DNA of 6,968 bases from an uncultured Rhodospirillaceae bacterium. Its GTDB lineage: Bacteria > Pseudomonadota > Alphaproteobacteria > Rhodospirillales > UBA2165. Both the position numbers and the translations under genes were made by a program. The stretch spans positions 1 to 6,968 of the forward strand of contig CAJWIB010000140.1 in assembly GCA_913041095.1 (NCBI GenBank). The letters are read 5' to 3'. This document shows, one piece after another, positions 6,059 to 6,968 of the stretch (positions are counted from its first letter, which is position 1; the number at the start of each line of letters is the position of its first letter). The notes beneath the pieces are model-generated. The model saw only the letters and a program-made list of their open reading frames with translations. It did not search any database and was not told the origin of the DNA.

Positions 6059-6175
6059 GCTGACCCCCGTTTATTCCTGTAAGCCGTTGATGCCACGCTT
6101 TATGGTAAAGCAATATGTCAGAAAAAATAAAAATATCATCCGCAACAAGCTATTTATCGACTGTCGATTAATTTT
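6059..6175. other. Intergenic region between truA and the permease
   Basis: The region is A+T-rich near truA and holds a near-perfect palindrome at 6152-6172. A GGGGG run at 6064-6068 (minus strand) could act as ribosome site for an ATT start of the permease. No confident -35/-10 pair for the permease was found, so it may be read through from fmt-truA or use a promoter I cannot recognise. Confidence 0.4.
6152..6172. repeat. 21-base near-perfect palindrome downstream of truA
   Basis: ATT-t-ATCGAC-t-GTCGAT-t-AAT is symmetric about position 6162, with only the T/T pair at 6155 and 6169 breaking the dyad. It lies three bases past the truA stop and about 95 bases before the permease start. The one-base centre suits a protein-bound operator better than a hairpin. 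On the plus strand it runs into six Ts (6172-6177), so a weak terminator is an alternative. Confidence 0.45.
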
Positions 6176-6913
6176 TTAATACATCACTTCAGTGAAGTAG
6201 AGACCTTCGGGCGGAGCGGTAGGGCCACCTTTGTTGCGGTTGGCAGTTTCGAACGCCACTTTAAATTCCTCAACAGTCCAGCGGCCTTCACCGACATATT
6301 TTAATGAGCCGGCAAAGTTCCGCACCTGATGATAAAGAAACGAGCGAGCCCGGGCATGGATACGGATTTCCTCGCCTTCGCACTCAACTCGGATATCATC
6401 CAAAGTCTTTACTGGGCTGTCCGACTGACAATTGGCCGCCCGGAAGGTCGAAAAATCATGCTTACCTAATAGCAGTTGCGCTGCCTCATGCATCGCCCCA
6501 GCATCAAGTTTTACCGGCACCCACCAGGCCCGACCACTATCAATGGTTAACGGTGAACGGCGGGCAATGATGCGGTAAACATAGGCCCGTTGCCGGGCTG
6601 AAAAGCGGGCGTGGAATTTCTCATCAACCGCTTCAGCCAACAGTATGGAGATGGCGACATCTTTGAGATGGTGATTGAGCGCATCGCGTACTTTGTCAGC
6701 AGTGGTATGTTTCTCGACATCAAAATGGGCAACTTGTCCCAGGGCATGGACTCCTGTATCGGTGCGGCCGGCAGCAAAAACTGTCACATCCTCGCCGCAA
6801 AAATTCGCTATCGCTTCTTCCATGCATTGCTGCACGCCAAGGCCATTTTTTTGCCGCTGCCAGCCGACAAAGCCGCTGCCGTCATATTCAATGATAAGCT
6901 TATAACGCTGCAT
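6176..6913 (-). CDS. truA: tRNA pseudouridine(38-40) synthase
   Basis: TruA converts uridines 38, 39 and 40 of the tRNA anticodon arm to pseudouridine, acting as a cytoplasmic dimer without cofactor. The 245-residue protein is of family length. The N-terminal KLIIEYDGSGFVGWQRQ is the family signature. The catalytic aspartate is D52 in AAGRTDTGVHALGQVAHFD, and the conserved tyrosine Y111 follows in SARQRAYVYRI. HDFSTFRA (151-158) and FLYHQVRNFAGSLKYVGEGRW in the C-terminal half are typical. The ATG at 6913 is fixed by its overlap with the stop of fmt (TGATG), which points to coupled translation. The order fmt-truA is common in proteobacteria. It is convergent to the dap cluster. Confidence 0.96.
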   Translation of the reverse strand: MQRYKLIIEYDGSGFVGWQRQKNGLGVQQCMEEAIANFCGEDVTVFAAGRTDTGVHALGQVAHFDVEKHTTADKVRDALNHHLKDVAISILLAEAVDEKFHARFSARQRAYVYRIIARRSPLTIDSGRAWWVPVKLDAGAMHEAAQLLLGKHDFSTFRAANCQSDSPVKTLDDIRVECEGEEIRIHARARSFLYHQVRNFAGSLKYVGEGRWTVEEFKVAFETANRNKGGPTAPPEGLYFTEVMY

Positions 6914-6968
6914 CAGAAGAGCCTGCTGCCAACGGGCAAATCAAAACCACGCAAAAAATCAAGCACCG
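6913..6968 (-). CDS. fmt: Methionyl-tRNA formyltransferase, C-terminal end (partial)
   Basis: The last 17 codons read VLDFLRGFDLPVGSRLF before a TGA that shares one base with the truA ATG. FLRGxxLPVGxRL is a usual C-terminal end of Fmt in proteobacteria (family knowledge), and fmt directly ahead of truA is a common arrangement. Fmt formylates initiator methionyl-tRNA with 10-formyltetrahydrofolate. Only this tail is in the window, so the call rests on the short match and on context. Confidence 0.7.
   Translation of the reverse strand, partial: VLDFLRGFDLPVGSRLF

Noticed and set aside
6304..6905. Open frames of 76-88 codons inside truA
   Set aside because: truA is intact and conserved over the full span.

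Overview
The window is a chromosomal housekeeping locus of an alphaproteobacterium, probably Rhodospirillales-like. The grounds are the gene order argB - HAD pyrimidine 5'-nucleotidase - dapD - dapE on one strand facing fmt - truA on the other, together with the protein sequences. Base composition is near half G+C by eye. GTG start codons are used for dapD and dapE. No phage genes, insertion sequence, CRISPR array, tRNA or rRNA were seen.

Plus strand, 2-4105. The tail of argB is followed by a gap of about 190 bases that holds the decayed C-terminal end of a GGDEF (diguanylate cyclase) gene on the opposite strand. Then come a HAD-family pyrimidine 5'-nucleotidase, dapD, dapE, a conserved small membrane protein of unknown function and a hotdog-fold acyl-CoA thioesterase. 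dapD to the thioesterase are spaced by 5-11 bases and look like one transcription unit. A strong hairpin directly after the thioesterase closes it. DapD and DapE carry out two steps of the succinylase branch of meso-diaminopimelate/lysine synthesis.

Middle, 4106-4663. This 560-base stretch has no intact gene. Its minus strand can be read, with frameshifts and stops, as the C-terminal half of a periplasmic substrate-binding protein of the TctC (tripartite tricarboxylate transporter) type. It is best annotated as a pseudogene.

Minus strand, 4664-6968. The tail of fmt overlaps the truA start by one base. About 117 bases after truA is a DASS/SLC13-like membrane permease, and the TctC-like remnant lies just downstream of it. 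The permease reading frame runs upstream of its first ATG and encodes the missing half of its first membrane helix, so its true start is unusual or the gene has lost its start codon.

No clearly new system is present. The points most worth a second look are the permease next to a dead binding-protein gene, the permease start, the GGDEF relic between argB and the nucleotidase, and the conserved membrane protein inside the dap cluster.
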